NCBI RefSeq assembly: GCF_013378075.1
Contig: NZ_CP051131.1
Coordinates: forward strand, 868,001 to 932,000
DNA length: 64,000 nt
Direction: 5' to 3'
DNA from: Parasphingopyxis algicola
GTDB taxonomy: Bacteria > Pseudomonadota > Alphaproteobacteria > Sphingomonadales > Sphingomonadaceae
This document shows, piece after piece, positions 38,444 through 48,313 of this stretch. Within the stretch, counting starts at the first letter, position 1. Each line of letters starts with the position of its first letter. The notes below the pieces were generated by a model. It did not search any database, was not told the DNA's origin, and worked only from the letters and a program-made list of their open reading frames with translations. The position numbers and the translations under genes were made by a program.

Positions 38444-39034
38444 ATGATCCTCGTCATCGACAATTATGACAGCTTTACATGGAACCTCGTCCATTATCTG
38501 CGCGAACTGGGCGCGGAGATCGATGTCGTCCGCAATGACGCGATTTCCGCCGGACAGGCTATTTCATCGGGCGCATCGGCCTTCCTGATCTCACCGGGGC
38601 CCTGCACGCCCAACGAGGCCGGCATCAGTCTCGATCTGGTCGCGGCCTGCGCCGATGCGGAGAAGCCACTGCTTGGAGTATGTCTGGGCCATCAATCCAT
38701 CGGCCAGCATTTTGGCGGACGGGTGATCCAGGGCGGCCTCATGCACGGCAAGACATCGCCGGTCGAGCATGACGGAACCGGGGTGTTCGCCCATCTCCCT
38801 TCACCTTTCACGGCCACCCGCTATCACTCGCTGATCGTGCCCGAGGAAGGACTGCCGGAAAGCTTGATTATCAACGCGCGCGGCCCGGACGGCACGGTGA
38901 TGGGCTTCCACCACGCCGAGCTGCCGATCCACGGCGTCCAGTTCCACCCCGAAAGCATCGCCACCGAGCATGGCCATGCGTTGCTCGCCAATTTCATGCG
39001 GCTGTCCGGGATGGACGTCCGCGAGCCCGCCTGA
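38444..39034 (+). CDS. trpG: Anthranilate/aminodeoxychorismate synthase glutamine amidotransferase
   Basis: Class I glutamine amidotransferase supplying ammonia to TrpE (and possibly PabB). 196 aa: ILVIDNYDSFTWNLVHYL at the N-terminus, the nucleophile in LLGVCLGHQSIGQ, and the His/Glu pair in HGVQFHPESIATEHG. The ATG at 38444 is chosen because it gives the conserved opening MILVIDNYDSFT. First gene of trpG-trpD-trpC-moaC on this strand. Confidence 0.96.
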   Translation: MILVIDNYDSFTWNLVHYLRELGAEIDVVRNDAISAGQAISSGASAFLISPGPCTPNEAGISLDLVAACADAEKPLLGVCLGHQSIGQHFGGRVIQGGLMHGKTSPVEHDGTGVFAHLPSPFTATRYHSLIVPEEGLPESLIINARGPDGTVMGFHHAELPIHGVQFHPESIATEHGHALLANFMRLSGMDVREPA

Positions 39035-39095
39035 ACCGCGGGCCAAACAATTCTTTCTGGCCTTTGCCGCTGCCGCATGCTTTGACGCGCGGCCT

Positions 39096-40082
39096 ATGAC
39101 CCAATTGCCCGATCCCTCCTCGCCGCTCGACGAAGCGACCGCCTATCAGGCCTTTGCCGACATGCTCGACGGCAAGCCGAGCGAAGAGGATATCGAACAT
39201 TTCCTGACCGTGATGACCGAACGCGACGAGACGGCAGTGGAGATCGCCGCCGCGGCCTCGGCGATGCGCGAGCGGCTGATCGCGATCGAAGCGCCCGAGG
39301 GCGCGATAGACGTCTGCGGCACGGGCGGAGACGGACAGCATACGCTGAACGTTTCGACGGCGGTGTCGATCGTCGTCGCATCGCTGGGCGTGCCGGTAGC
39401 CAAACACGGCAATCGCGCCGCCTCGAGCAAGGCGGGCGCGTCCGACACGCTCGAGGCTTTGGGCCTCGATCTCGATCATGCGGGCGAGATCGCCGAGCGC
39501 AGCCTTGCCGATCTCGGCATCTGTTTCCTCCACGCCGCCAATCATCATCCGGCGATGAAGCGGATCACGCCGATCCGGAAGCGCATCGGCAAGCGTACGA
39601 TCTTCAACCTGATGGGGCCGATCTCCAACCCGGCCGGCGTCAAGCGGCAGCTCATCGGCATCGCCCGTCCGGATTATGTGCCGGTGTACGCCGAGGCACT
39701 GAAGCAGCTCGGCGCCGAAGCCGCTATGGTCGTTTCGGGCGAGGAAGGTCTCGACGAACTGTCGATATCGGGTCCGAGCCGGATCGGCAGCTTCGGCAAT
39801 GTCGATGTTGGCGAAAGTGTCGCGCCCGGCGATGCCGGGCTGGAGAGCTTTCCGATCGACGCCATTCGCGGCGGCGATCCGCATTTCAACGCGACCGCGC
39901 TCACGCGTTTGTTCGAAGGCGAAACGGGCGGCTATCGCAACGCCGTGGTGCTGAACGCGGCGGGCGCATTGATCGTGGCGGGAAAGGCCGGCGGCTGGGA
40001 AAATGGCGCGTCGCAGGCGGCCGGGGCAATTGACGACGGCCGCGCGAAGGATCTGCTCAACCGCTGGATCGACTATCGGTGA
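39096..40082 (+). CDS. trpD: Anthranilate phosphoribosyltransferase
   Basis: Second step of tryptophan synthesis: anthranilate plus PRPP to phosphoribosylanthranilate. 328 aa with the PRPP-binding GTGGDGQHTLNVSTA, KHGNRAASSKAGASD, the metal-binding EEGLDELS and NLMGPISNPAG. The start at 39096 gives MTQLPDPSSP. Its stop lies in the first unit of a 14-bp tandem repeat that fills the gap to trpC. Confidence 0.97.
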   Translation: MTQLPDPSSPLDEATAYQAFADMLDGKPSEEDIEHFLTVMTERDETAVEIAAAASAMRERLIAIEAPEGAIDVCGTGGDGQHTLNVSTAVSIVVASLGVPVAKHGNRAASSKAGASDTLEALGLDLDHAGEIAERSLADLGICFLHAANHHPAMKRITPIRKRIGKRTIFNLMGPISNPAGVKRQLIGIARPDYVPVYAEALKQLGAEAAMVVSGEEGLDELSISGPSRIGSFGNVDVGESVAPGDAGLESFPIDAIRGGDPHFNATALTRLFEGETGGYRNAVVLNAAGALIVAGKAGGWENGASQAAGAIDDGRAKDLLNRWIDYR

Positions 40083-40133
40083 AGGTCTGGCGGTGAAGGT
40101 CTGGCGGTGAAGGATTGGCGGTGAAGGATTGGC
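40078..40133 (+). repeat. Four tandem 14-bp units between trpD and trpC
   Basis: Units GGTGAAGGTCTGGC (40078-40091 and 40092-40105) and GGTGAAGGATTGGC (40106-40119 and 40120-40133) run from the trpD stop to just before the trpC ATG. Each unit carries GAAGG, a Shine-Dalgarno-like motif, and a TGA; only the last GAAGG (40122-40126) is properly spaced (8 nt) to ATG 40135. The pattern suggests recent slippage duplication of the original trpC ribosome binding site. Confidence 0.9.
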
Positions 40134-40134
40134 G

Positions 40135-40929
40135 ATGAGCGACAAGCTCGCGGAAATCTGCGCGGCAAAGCGCAAGGAAGTGGCCCGGCGCAAGGCTGCG
40201 ACCACGCTCGCCATGCTGGAAGAGCGCGCGAACGCTCAGGAAGCGCCACGCGGCTTCCTCGACGCGCTCAAGGCAAAGACCGAAAAGGGCTATGCGCTGA
40301 TCGCGGAGATCAAGAAGGCGAGCCCGTCCAAGGGCCTGATCCGCGAGGATTTCGACCCGCCGGCGCATGCAAAGGCCTATGAAGCGGGCGGCGCGGCCTG
40401 CCTCTCCGTGTTGACCGACAAGCCCTATTTCCAGGGATCCGACGACTATCTTGTCGCTGCCCGGAACGCCTGCGCCCTCCCCGTCCTGCGCAAGGATTTC
40501 ATGGTCGATCCATGGCAGGTCGCCGAGGCGCGCGCGCTCGGCGCCGATGCGATCCTCATCATCGTTGCCGCGCTCGACGACGACGAAATCGCCAATATCG
40601 AGGCGGCCGCCATCGACCATCGCATGGACGTGCTGGTCGAGGTCCATGACGAGGCCGAACTCGATCGTGCGCTCGCCCTCAAATCGCCGCTGATCGGCAT
40701 CAACAATCGCAATCTCAAGACCTTTGAAACCGATCTCACTGTCACCGAACGGCTCGCTGCGCGCGTGCCCGAAACGCATTTTCTCGTTTCGGAGAGTGGC
40801 ATCGCGACCAAGGCGGATTGCGACCGGCTGGCCGGAAGCGGCGTACGCGCCTTCCTTGTCGGAGAATCGCTGATGCGGCAGGCCGATGTCGAAAGCGCCA
40901 CGCGCATGCTATTGACCGGCCATGGCTGA
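40135..40929 (+). CDS. trpC: Indole-3-glycerol phosphate synthase
   Basis: Fourth step of tryptophan synthesis, forming the indole ring; TIM barrel, 264 aa, mono-functional (no TrpF fusion). The motifs are [15 protein letters not shown] (catalytic Lys/Glu), [26 protein letters not shown] and [15 protein letters not shown] use ATG 40135 ([12 protein letters not shown]) rather than the in-frame TTG at 40129, since GAAGG in the last tandem repeat unit is 8 nt upstream. It overlaps moaC by 8 bp. Confidence 0.97.
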   Translation: MSDKLAEICAAKRKEVARRKAATTLAMLEERANAQEAPRGFLDALKAKTEKGYALIAEIKKASPSKGLIREDFDPPAHAKAYEAGGAACLSVLTDKPYFQGSDDYLVAARNACALPVLRKDFMVDPWQVAEARALGADAILIIVAALDDDEIANIEAAAIDHRMDVLVEVHDEAELDRALALKSPLIGINNRNLKTFETDLTVTERLAARVPETHFLVSESGIATKADCDRLAGSGVRAFLVGESLMRQADVESATRMLLTGHG

Positions 40930-41392
40930 GCTTACCCATATCGACGAAAGCGGCGCCGCGCGCATGGTCGATGTCTCCGACAAGGCGGAGACCATGCGGG
41001 AGGCGACCGCGACGGGAAGAATCACGATGTCGCGCGAAGCAGCCACCGCAATCCGCGAGGGCAATGTTAAAAAGGGCGATGTGCTCGGCGCCGCGCGGAT
41101 CGCGGGCATCATGGCGGCGAAAAGGACCAGCGACCTGATCCCGCTCTGCCACCCGCTGCCGCTGACCGGCGTGACGCTTGACCTCGAACCGGACGATAGT
41201 GGAGTCACCGTCACCGCCACGGTGCGCACGTCCAACAAAACCGGGGTCGAGATGGAAGCGCTGACCGCCGTCTCGATCGCGCTGCTCACCGTCTACGACA
41301 TGGCCAAGGCGCTCGATCGCGGCATGGCGATCGGCGAGATTCGCCTGCTCGCCAAATCCGGAGGGCGGTCGGGCGACTGGACCGCCGGATGA
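40922..41392 (+). CDS. moaC: Cyclic pyranopterin monophosphate synthase
   Basis: Converts the MoaA product to cyclic pyranopterin monophosphate, the first stable intermediate of molybdenum cofactor. 156 aa with the conserved [49 protein letters not shown] (active-site Lys and His), and the C-terminal [12 protein letters not shown]. The ATG lies inside the end of trpC, coupling the two. Confidence 0.97.
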   Translation: MAELTHIDESGAARMVDVSDKAETMREATATGRITMSREAATAIREGNVKKGDVLGAARIAGIMAAKRTSDLIPLCHPLPLTGVTLDLEPDDSGVTVTATVRTSNKTGVEMEALTAVSIALLTVYDMAKALDRGMAIGEIRLLAKSGGRSGDWTAG

Positions 41393-41415
41393 ATGTCTGT
41401 TTCACCACCGGCACC

Positions 41416-41485
41416 CCGAACTTGATCCGGGATCCAGAGCCAAGGGCGACACCGTCTGCCGCCCTGGATTCCGGATCAAGTCCGG
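41416..41485. repeat. Palindromic repeat upstream of moeA
   Basis: Arms of 22 nt at 41416-41437 and 41464-41485 are inverted copies with 20 of 22 matching positions, around a 26-nt spacer. The core CTTGATCCGG / CCGGATCAAG with adjoining ATCCAG / CTGGAT is a dispersed repeat type common in alphaproteobacteria. It ends 19 nt before the moeA ATG and would form a hairpin in any moaC-moeA transcript. Confidence 0.8.
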
Positions 41486-41504
41486 AATGAGGGAGAAGCA
41501 AGAG

Positions 41505-42692
41505 ATGCCCGGCTTGCTGCCGGTCGAGCAAGCGCAAGAGCGGCTCCTCGCCCTGGCTTCGCCCGTAGAGCCCGAAACGCTTCCGATTGAAGAGGCGGCC
41601 GGTCGCTGGCTTGCGGAAGACGTCGCCGCGCGGCGCACCCAGCCGGCAGCCGACCTCTCGGCCATGGACGGTTATGCGATCCGTTTTGCCGAATGCCCGG
41701 GCCCATGGACGGTGGTCGGCGAGAGCGCGGCCGGATCGCCGCTCGAACGGTACGTCGAACCGGGAGAGGCCGCGCGCATCTTCACCGGCGCGCCCATGCC
41801 TGAAGGCGCCGACACGGTCATGGTGCAGGAAGAAGCCGCGCGCGATGGCGATACGCTGCGGATGGATGGTAAAGGGCCGTCCGGCGTCGGCGGCAATGTC
41901 CGGCGCAAGGGACGCGATTTTGCAGAAAGGGACGTCCTGCTCGCCGCTGGAACGAAGCTCACGCCGCCCGCGCTCGCGCTGGCGATCGCCGGCGGGCATG
42001 GCGCTCTGCCCGTGGGCCGCGCCATCCGTGTGGCGCTGATCTCCACCGGCGACGAGTTGGTGCCGCCAGGTCAGCCGACCGATACCGCGCAGCTGCCGGC
42101 ATCCAACGGCCCGATGCTGGCCGCGCAGCTGGACGGTCTACCGGTCAAAATCGACGATATCGGCATCGTGCCCGACACGCGCGAAGCGCTGGCCAAGGCG
42201 CTCGACGCGGCGTCCGATGCCGATATCATCGTCACGATCGGCGGCGCATCGGTCGGCGACCACGATCTTGTTCGCCCCGCATTGCGAGCGGCAGGCGCCG
42301 ATATCGATTTCTGGCGAATTGCGATGAAGCCCGGCAAGCCGCTGATGGGCGGCCGGCTCGGCGAGGCAATCGTGCTCGGCCTGCCCGGCAATCCGGCGTC
42401 GGCCTTCGTCACGGCCAAACTCTTCCTCGAACCGCTGATCGCGCATCTCTCCGGCGCTGGCGATCCCCTGTCCCGGTTCCGACCGGCGCCGCTCGCCGCG
42501 GATCTGCCTGCGATCGGCAAACGCGCCGAATATCTGCGCGGCCGCTGGCGCGACGGCGCCGTCGAAGCGCTTACGCAGCAAAGCAGCGCGTCGCTCGCCG
42601 CGCTGGCGGAAGCCGAGCTGCTGATCCACCGCCCGGCCGGAAGCGCGGCAGCCCGCGCCGGAGACACGGTCGATATCCTGCCCCTCGCTTGA
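41505..42692 (+). CDS. moeA: Molybdopterin molybdenumtransferase
   Basis: Inserts molybdate into adenylated molybdopterin. About 395 aa, with the MoeA domain I-II motifs AADLSAMDGYAIRF and GEAARIFTGAPMPEGADTVV-like sequence, the MPT-binding domain ISTGDELVPPGQPTD, and GKPLMGGRLGEAIVLGLPGNPASAFV. I start at ATG 41505, after GGGAGAAGC; an upstream in-frame ATG (41487) touches the palindromic repeat. Its TGA (42690-42692) lies inside the proposed -35 box of lexA. Confidence 0.96.
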   Translation: MPGLLPVEQAQERLLALASPVEPETLPIEEAAGRWLAEDVAARRTQPAADLSAMDGYAIRFAECPGPWTVVGESAAGSPLERYVEPGEAARIFTGAPMPEGADTVMVQEEAARDGDTLRMDGKGPSGVGGNVRRKGRDFAERDVLLAAGTKLTPPALALAIAGGHGALPVGRAIRVALISTGDELVPPGQPTDTAQLPASNGPMLAAQLDGLPVKIDDIGIVPDTREALAKALDAASDADIIVTIGGASVGDHDLVRPALRAAGADIDFWRIAMKPGKPLMGGRLGEAIVLGLPGNPASAFVTAKLFLEPLIAHLSGAGDPLSRFRPAPLAADLPAIGKRAEYLRGRWRDGAVEALTQQSSASLAALAEAELLIHRPAGSAAARAGDTVDILPLA

Positions 42693-42717
42693 CAGCGAAT
42701 CTTTTGTTTCCTACACG
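42689..42717 (+). promoter_or_regulatory. Probable lexA promoter
   Basis: A perfect TTGACA (42689-42694) is followed after 17 nt by TACACG (42712-42717), a plausible sigma-70-type -35/-10 pair. The -35 overlaps the last codon and stop of moeA; the -10 abuts the SOS box, so LexA binding would block the promoter. Confidence 0.65.
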
Positions 42718-42731
42718 TTCCCCGTTCGTTC
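42717..42731 (+). promoter_or_regulatory. SOS box (LexA operator)
   Basis: GTTC-CCCGTTC-GTTC is an exact match to the alphaproteobacterial GTTC-N7-GTTC direct-repeat operator. It sits 33 nt before the chosen lexA start and just at the -10 region, as expected for autoregulation. A further GGAACGGAAC follows. Confidence 0.88.
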
Positions 42732-42764
42732 CGGAACGGAACAGCCATGAAGGAGGCGAAGGCA

Positions 42765-43421
42765 ATGCTGACCAAGAAACAGCATGAGCTGCTGATGTTC
42801 ATCCACGACCGACTGGCCGATACCGGCATCTCTCCTTCCTTTGAGGAAATGAAGGATGCGCTCGATCTCAAATCGAAATCGGGCGTCCACCGGCTGATCT
42901 CGGCGCTGGAAGAGCGTCAGTTCATCCGCCGTCTGCCCAATCGCGCCCGCGCGCTCGAAATTCTCCGCATGCCCGAACAGACAGGCGCGAAATCCTCGCC
43001 GGTGACGACCGCGCCGAAGATGATGCCGGTTGCCGCCAATGACGTGCTCGATCTCCCCCTGCACGGCCGGATTGCCGCGGGCCAGCCGATCGAGGCGATC
43101 GAAGGCCAGGAATCGCTGAGCGTGCCTGCCGCCTTTCTCGGCAGCGGCGAACATTATGCGCTTGAGGTCGCCGGGGACTCGATGGTCGAGGAAGGCATTC
43201 TCGACGGCGATTACGCGCTGATCCGCAAGGCCGACACGGCGCGCGAAGGCGAGATCGTCGTCGCGCTGATCGACCGGAACGAAGCGACGCTCAAGACCTT
43301 CCGCCGCGAAGGCTCGATGGTCCGTCTCGATCCCGCCAACCGCAATTACGAACCCCAGCGTTATGCGCCCGAACAGGTCGCGATCCAGGGGACATTGGCC
43401 GGCCTGTTGCGGCGCTACTGA
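42765..43421 (+). CDS. lexA: LexA repressor
   Basis: SOS repressor, 218 aa. The N-terminal winged helix (residues 1-65: [12 protein letters not shown]..., [20 protein letters not shown]) binds the operator; the C-terminal S24 domain self-cleaves when RecA is activated. The cleavage site A105-G106 (GRIAAGQP) and catalytic S139 (AGDSMVE) and K177 (EATLKTF) are all present. ATG 42765 follows AGGAGG by 8 nt and is preferred over the in-frame ATG at 42747. Autoregulation is indicated by the upstream SOS box. Confidence 0.97.
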   Translation: MLTKKQHELLMFIHDRLADTGISPSFEEMKDALDLKSKSGVHRLISALEERQFIRRLPNRARALEILRMPEQTGAKSSPVTTAPKMMPVAANDVLDLPLHGRIAAGQPIEAIEGQESLSVPAAFLGSGEHYALEVAGDSMVEEGILDGDYALIRKADTAREGEIVVALIDRNEATLKTFRREGSMVRLDPANRNYEPQRYAPEQVAIQGTLAGLLRRY

Positions 43422-45553
43422 GCTACCCGTCGCCAGGGGTGATCGTCGCCCGGTTCCAGTACGGTGCGGATGCCGGGCGGTGACAAGGTAATTGCCAGTC
43501 CGCCGGTTTCCCGCAGCAATGTCCGGTCGGCCAGCAGCCAGCGTGGCGTGCACCCCTCCGGCATGCGGCGGTCGCTGACGACAATATCGGCGGCGGCGCA
43601 TTCTTCGACCAGCGCCGGATAGGGCAGATAGTAGCGGCTGCGTGTCGCAAAGACGCGCCATTGCCTGTCGCCGCGCCATATGGTCGTTCGGCAACTGTCT
43701 GCGCTGCACCAGGCTGCCGGCAGATCTTCGAGTGCGCCGGCCTCCGCTTCGGTCCCAGAGGTTTCGTTGAACATGTCGCGTACATAGTCGCCGGCACGGG
43801 GCCGGAGCAGTGCTAACCGCCCATCACTTTCGCGGACCGCCATATGGCGGCCGTCGCCGGTAACGAGAACATCCGCCGCCGGCGTTACCAGCGCCCAGAT
43901 CGCGCCCGCCGCAATCGGCGCGAAACCCCAGAATCGCCATTCGGTCTTCCAAAGGCAGAACCAGAGCCCGCCGACGATCATCAGCGCATAGGCGGCGATC
44001 GGCATTGCCGGAAGGAGCGCAACGGCACCCGGTGTTCCCGATACGCCATGAGCCAGATCGAGCAGCAGCCCGAGCGTCTGGCCGACGAGCCACCAGACCG
44101 GCGCGCCGAGCCCGAAAATATCGAGAAACAGCGCCAGCGCCTCGAGCGGGATGATGATGAACGTCGTCAGCGGGATCGCGACGATGTTGGCGAGCGCGCC
44201 GTAGAGCCCGGCCTTGTTAAAATGGAAGAGAGCGATCGGCATCAGCGCGATTTCGACGACCAGCCCGGTGAGGAGAAGCCCGAGCGTGAAACGGCCGATC
44301 TTCGCCGTCCAGGGTTCGTCGCGGCGCGAGAGCAGCTTCTTCGCGCGCGGATGCTCGTGCAAGGCGATGATCGCGGTGACGGCCGCAAAGCTCAGCTGGA
44401 AGCTCGGCCCGACCAGCGTTTCGGGCCAGAACAGCAATATGACCAGCGCTCCGGCGGCCACCAGCCGCAAGGTAATCGCATCCCGCCCCATCGCCACACC
44501 GACGAGCACGAGCATTGCCGCGACGCAGGCGCGCACGGTTGGCACCTGGGCGCCGGTAAAAAGGGTGTAGGAGAGCCCGGCCAGAGCCCCGGCCCCCGCC
44601 GCGATCAGGATCAGGGGCGCATTGAGCGCGAGTCTCGGGCTCAGCGCCAGCAACTTGAGGACCAGCAGCATCGCCACGCCGATCACGGCCGTAACATGCA
44701 ACCCGCTGATCGCGAGCAGATGGGCAAGCCCGCTGCGCCGCATCGCCTCGGCATCCTCTTCCGCAATCCGTCCGCGATCGCCGGTCGCCAGTGTTGCAGC
44801 AATTGCACCTTCTCCGCCGCCGACCCGCTCGGCGACATGCGCGGCTAACCGCGCTCGGCGCGTTTCGAGCCAGCCGCGCCAGCTGTCGCCGCTCGCCGGG
44901 CGGACGATCTCGATATCGCCCCATGCCCGGCCCGTCGCCCCGATTCCCGAAAACCAAGCGCGCTGGGAAAAATCATAGCCGCCGGGTACCGCCGCGCGCG
45001 GCGGTGGCATCAGCCGCGCGCGCAACGATATCCAGGCACCGGCGCGCAATCCGCCAGGCGCTACGTCTTCGTCGATATTGACGCGGAATTGCCTCGGCAG
45101 CGCCGGATCGGTCGGCGAGCGCAACATCAGGCGCACGCTTTCCCGCGCGGGCATGTGCTCGACCGAGACTATCTCCGCGGCAAAGCGGCTTACGACCGGC
45201 CGTTCGAGCGTCTCGGTGTCGACCCATTCGGCGCGGACCCAGATGAGCACACAACCGATCCCGGCGACCAGGGCGAAGATGCCGATACCGCGCGCCAGGC
45301 GCATGGTGCGCGCGAGGGTTAGCGCCGCGAGGCCCAGTCCCGCGCCGGTCAGCAGGAATGCGATCCAGCTGTTACGGTCTGTCAGCGCGAACCAGCTGGC
45401 GATCCCGAACCCCAGTGCCACGGGCAGCCAGAGCGGCAACTGGTCCCGTTCGCGTTCCAGCCGGTTTTCGATTGCCGAGAAGAAGCCGGACAGTCGCGAT
45501 TGTCGCCCGCCGGGCGCTATGCTAGTTCGCGCTCCCAATATTCCCCGCATCAT
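43415..45553 (-). CDS. ComEC/Rec2-type DNA uptake channel protein
   Basis: About 712-aa polytopic membrane protein. A cluster of N-terminal membrane segments and the OB-like DUF4131 region are followed by the Competence domain ([48 protein letters not shown]). The C-terminal ~150 residues, where a metallo-beta-lactamase domain usually lies, show no HxHxDH motif. In natural transformation ComEC carries single-stranded DNA across the inner membrane; other com genes are not in the window. Tail-to-tail with lexA (7-bp overlap) and divergent from gltX with 23 bp between starts. ATG 45553 is chosen over 45586, which would overlap gltX. Confidence 0.92.
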   Translation of the reverse strand: MMRGILGARTSIAPGGRQSRLSGFFSAIENRLERERDQLPLWLPVALGFGIASWFALTDRNSWIAFLLTGAGLGLAALTLARTMRLARGIGIFALVAGIGCVLIWVRAEWVDTETLERPVVSRFAAEIVSVEHMPARESVRLMLRSPTDPALPRQFRVNIDEDVAPGGLRAGAWISLRARLMPPPRAAVPGGYDFSQRAWFSGIGATGRAWGDIEIVRPASGDSWRGWLETRRARLAAHVAERVGGGEGAIAATLATGDRGRIAEEDAEAMRRSGLAHLLAISGLHVTAVIGVAMLLVLKLLALSPRLALNAPLILIAAGAGALAGLSYTLFTGAQVPTVRACVAAMLVLVGVAMGRDAITLRLVAAGALVILLFWPETLVGPSFQLSFAAVTAIIALHEHPRAKKLLSRRDEPWTAKIGRFTLGLLLTGLVVEIALMPIALFHFNKAGLYGALANIVAIPLTTFIIIPLEALALFLDIFGLGAPVWWLVGQTLGLLLDLAHGVSGTPGAVALLPAMPIAAYALMIVGGLWFCLWKTEWRFWGFAPIAAGAIWALVTPAADVLVTGDGRHMAVRESDGRLALLRPRAGDYVRDMFNETSGTEAEAGALEDLPAAWCSADSCRTTIWRGDRQWRVFATRSRYYLPYPALVEECAAADIVVSDRRMPEGCTPRWLLADRTLLRETGGLAITLSPPGIRTVLEPGDDHPWRRVAQ

Positions 45554-45576
45554 TTGCAGTCTTGGAGATCGCGCGC

Positions 45577-47010
45577 ATGGGCGCAACCGAAAAAGCCGAC
45601 GGTAATGAACGCGTTGTCACGCGTTTCGCACCCTCACCCACCGGATTCCTGCATATCGGCGGCGCCCGCACGGCGTTGTTCAACTGGCTGTTCGCGCGGC
45701 ATCACGGCGGCGAATTCAAGCTGCGCATCGAGGATACCGACCGCGCGCGGTCGACTGACGAGGCGATCGAGAAGATCCTCGACGGCATGCGCTGGCTGGG
45801 TCTCGATTGGGATGGCGAGGAAGTCTATCAGTTCGCCCGCGCCGATCGCCATGTCGAAGTCGCCAATGCATTGCTCGACCAGGGCAAGGCCTATCGCTGT
45901 TATGCGACGCCCGACGAACTGGCCGAGATGCGCGAGCAACAGCGCGCGGCGAAGCAACCGATCCGCTATGACGGTCGCTGGCGCGACCGCGACCCCGCCG
46001 AAGCGCCCGAAGGCGCGCCCTTCGTGATACGGCTGAAAACCGAAACCGACGGCGAAACCGTCATCGAAGATGCAGTGCAGGGCCGGGTCGTCGTCCGCAA
46101 CGAGGAAATCGACGATTTCGTGATGCTGCGCGGCGATGGCACGCCCACCTATATGCTCGCCGTTGCGGTCGACGATCACGATATGGGCGTCACGCACGTC
46201 ATTCGCGGCGACGATCATCTGAACAACGCGTTTCGCCAGCGCGCGCTGATCGACGCGATGGGCTGGCCGCAGCCGGTCTATGCCCATGTTCCGCTGATCC
46301 ATGGCCCCGATGGCGCGAAACTTTCGAAGCGCCATGGTGCGCTCGGCGTCGAAGCCTATCGGGACGAAATGGGCATGCTGCCCGAAGCGGTGATCAACTA
46401 TCTGTTGCGGCTCGGCTGGGGGCATGGCGACGACGAGATCATCAGCCGCGACCAGGCGGTCGAATGGTTCGATCTCGACGGTGTCGGCAAATCGGCAGCT
46501 CGCTTCGATCTCAAAAAGCTCGAAAATCTCAACGGACACTATATCCGCGAGGCGGACAATGGCCGCCTCGCGGATTTGGCGGCCCCGCTTATCGCTGCCG
46601 ATCTGGGTCGCGAACTGACCGAAGAAGACCGGAAATTGCTGCAGCGCGGTATGGAGAGTATCAAGCCGCGAGCCAAGTCTCTCGGCGAGTTGGCGGAAGG
46701 CGCCGGATTTTTATTTCGCACCCGCCCCCTGAATCTGGACGAGAAGGCGGCAAAGCTGCTACAGGATGGCGCGCCAGCGTTGCTTGCCCATCTCGTACCG
46801 CTCCTTGAGGGACTGCCGGACTGGACGGAAGAGGCGCTAGACACCGCCGTAAGGGAATTTGCCGACGCCCGCGATCTCAAGCTGGGTAAAGTTGCTCAAC
46901 CCCTACGTGCGGCGCTTACCGGCCGTGCGACATCGCCGGGAATATTCGATGTGCTGCTGCTCCTCGGTCGCGAGGAGTCGCTGGCGCGGATCGCCGATCA
47001 GGCAGGATAG
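45577..47010 (+). CDS. gltX: Glutamyl-tRNA synthetase
   Basis: Class I synthetase charging tRNA-Glu; 477 aa. HIGH motif in [23 protein letters not shown]-like N-terminus (FLHIGG), KMSKS equivalent KLSKRHG, and DTDRAR for substrate binding. The C-terminal anticodon-binding helical domain follows from about residue 310. ATG 45577 follows GGAG; a TTG at 45562 is in frame but less likely. Followed by gltA 13 bp later. Confidence 0.97.
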   Translation: MGATEKADGNERVVTRFAPSPTGFLHIGGARTALFNWLFARHHGGEFKLRIEDTDRARSTDEAIEKILDGMRWLGLDWDGEEVYQFARADRHVEVANALLDQGKAYRCYATPDELAEMREQQRAAKQPIRYDGRWRDRDPAEAPEGAPFVIRLKTETDGETVIEDAVQGRVVVRNEEIDDFVMLRGDGTPTYMLAVAVDDHDMGVTHVIRGDDHLNNAFRQRALIDAMGWPQPVYAHVPLIHGPDGAKLSKRHGALGVEAYRDEMGMLPEAVINYLLRLGWGHGDDEIISRDQAVEWFDLDGVGKSAARFDLKKLENLNGHYIREADNGRLADLAAPLIAADLGRELTEEDRKLLQRGMESIKPRAKSLGELAEGAGFLFRTRPLNLDEKAAKLLQDGAPALLAHLVPLLEGLPDWTEEALDTAVREFADARDLKLGKVAQPLRAALTGRATSPGIFDVLLLLGREESLARIADQAG

Positions 47011-47023
47011 CAGGAGCAAATAT

Positions 47024-48310
47024 ATGGGCGACAACAGCGCCAAAATCTCGGTCAACGAAAATGATTATGATTACGCGGTGGAGTCCGGCTCGTGCGGTCC
47101 CGACGTAATCGACATCCGCAAGCTCTATTCCGAGACGGGCCTGTTCACCTTCGATCCCGGCTTCAAGTCGACCGCGAGCTGCGAATCCGGCTTGACCTAC
47201 ATCGACGGCGGCAAGGGCATATTGCTCCATCGCGGTTATCCGATCGACCAGCTCGCCGAACAGTCGAACTTCATGGAAGTCGCCTATCTGCTGCTCAACG
47301 GCGAATTGCCCGGCCGCCAGGAATTCGTCGATTTCGAACGCACGATCACCTTGCACACCATGGTCCATGAGCAGCTGAAACAGCTCTACAGCGGCTTCCG
47401 TCGCGACGCCCACCCGATGGCTATCATGTGCGGCGTGGTGGGCGCACTGTCGGCTTTCTATCACGACTCGACCGACATCTCCGATCCCGAGCAGCGCAAG
47501 ATCGCCTCGCACCGGATGATCGCGAAGATGCCGACGATCGCCGCGATGGCCTATAAATATGCGATCGGCCAGCCCTTCCTCTATCCGGACAACGATCTCT
47601 CCTACACCGGCAATTTCCTGCGCATGACCTTCGGCGTTCCCGCCGAGGATTACGAGGTGAATCCGGTCATCGAAAAGGCGATGGACCGGATCTTCATCCT
47701 CCACGCCGATCATGAGCAGAATGCCTCGACGTCGACCGTGCGCCTCGCCGGCTCGTCGGGCGCCAATCCGTTTGCCTGCATCGCCGCCGGCATCGCCTGT
47801 CTCTGGGGTCCGGCGCATGGCGGCGCCAACGAGGCGGCGCTCAATATGCTGCGCGAAATCGGCACGCCGGACCGGATCGGCGAGTATATCGACCGCGCCA
47901 AGGACAAGGACGATCCGTTCCGCCTGATGGGTTTCGGGCATCGCGTCTACAAGAATTTCGATCCCCGCGCGAAGGTGATGAAGGAAACGGCGGCCGACGT
48001 GCTGAATACCCTGGGTGTCGACGATCCGATCTTCGATGTTGCGCGCGAACTCGAGCAGATCGCACTCAGCGACGAATATTTCATCGAGAAGAAGCTCTAC
48101 CCGAATGTCGACTTCTATTCAGGCGTGATCCTCTCGGCGATCGGATTCCCGACGACGATGTTTACGGTTCTCTTTGCCCTGGCCCGCACCGTGGGCTGGG
48201 TCGCCCAGTGGAACGAGATGATCTCGGACCCTGGTCAGACCATCGGCCGGCCGCGTCAGCTCTATACCGGCCCCGAACAGCGCGATTACGTACCGATCGG
48301 CAGCCGCTAG
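47024..48310 (+). CDS. gltA: Citrate synthase
   Basis: Condenses acetyl-CoA and oxaloacetate, the entry of the TCA cycle. 428 aa, the hexameric NADH-sensitive length class of Gram-negative bacteria. The catalytic residues are visible: His in [12 protein letters not shown], His in [15 protein letters not shown], and Asp in [12 protein letters not shown]. The ATG at 47024 follows CAGGAG; an upstream extension of the frame overlaps gltX and is not used. It ends 3 bp from the end of the histidine kinase gene on the other strand. Confidence 0.98.
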   Translation: MGDNSAKISVNENDYDYAVESGSCGPDVIDIRKLYSETGLFTFDPGFKSTASCESGLTYIDGGKGILLHRGYPIDQLAEQSNFMEVAYLLLNGELPGRQEFVDFERTITLHTMVHEQLKQLYSGFRRDAHPMAIMCGVVGALSAFYHDSTDISDPEQRKIASHRMIAKMPTIAAMAYKYAIGQPFLYPDNDLSYTGNFLRMTFGVPAEDYEVNPVIEKAMDRIFILHADHEQNASTSTVRLAGSSGANPFACIAAGIACLWGPAHGGANEAALNMLREIGTPDRIGEYIDRAKDKDDPFRLMGFGHRVYKNFDPRAKVMKETAADVLNTLGVDDPIFDVARELEQIALSDEYFIEKKLYPNVDFYSGVILSAIGFPTTMFTVLFALARTVGWVAQWNEMISDPGQTIGRPRQLYTGPEQRDYVPIGSR

Positions 48311-48313
48311 AAG

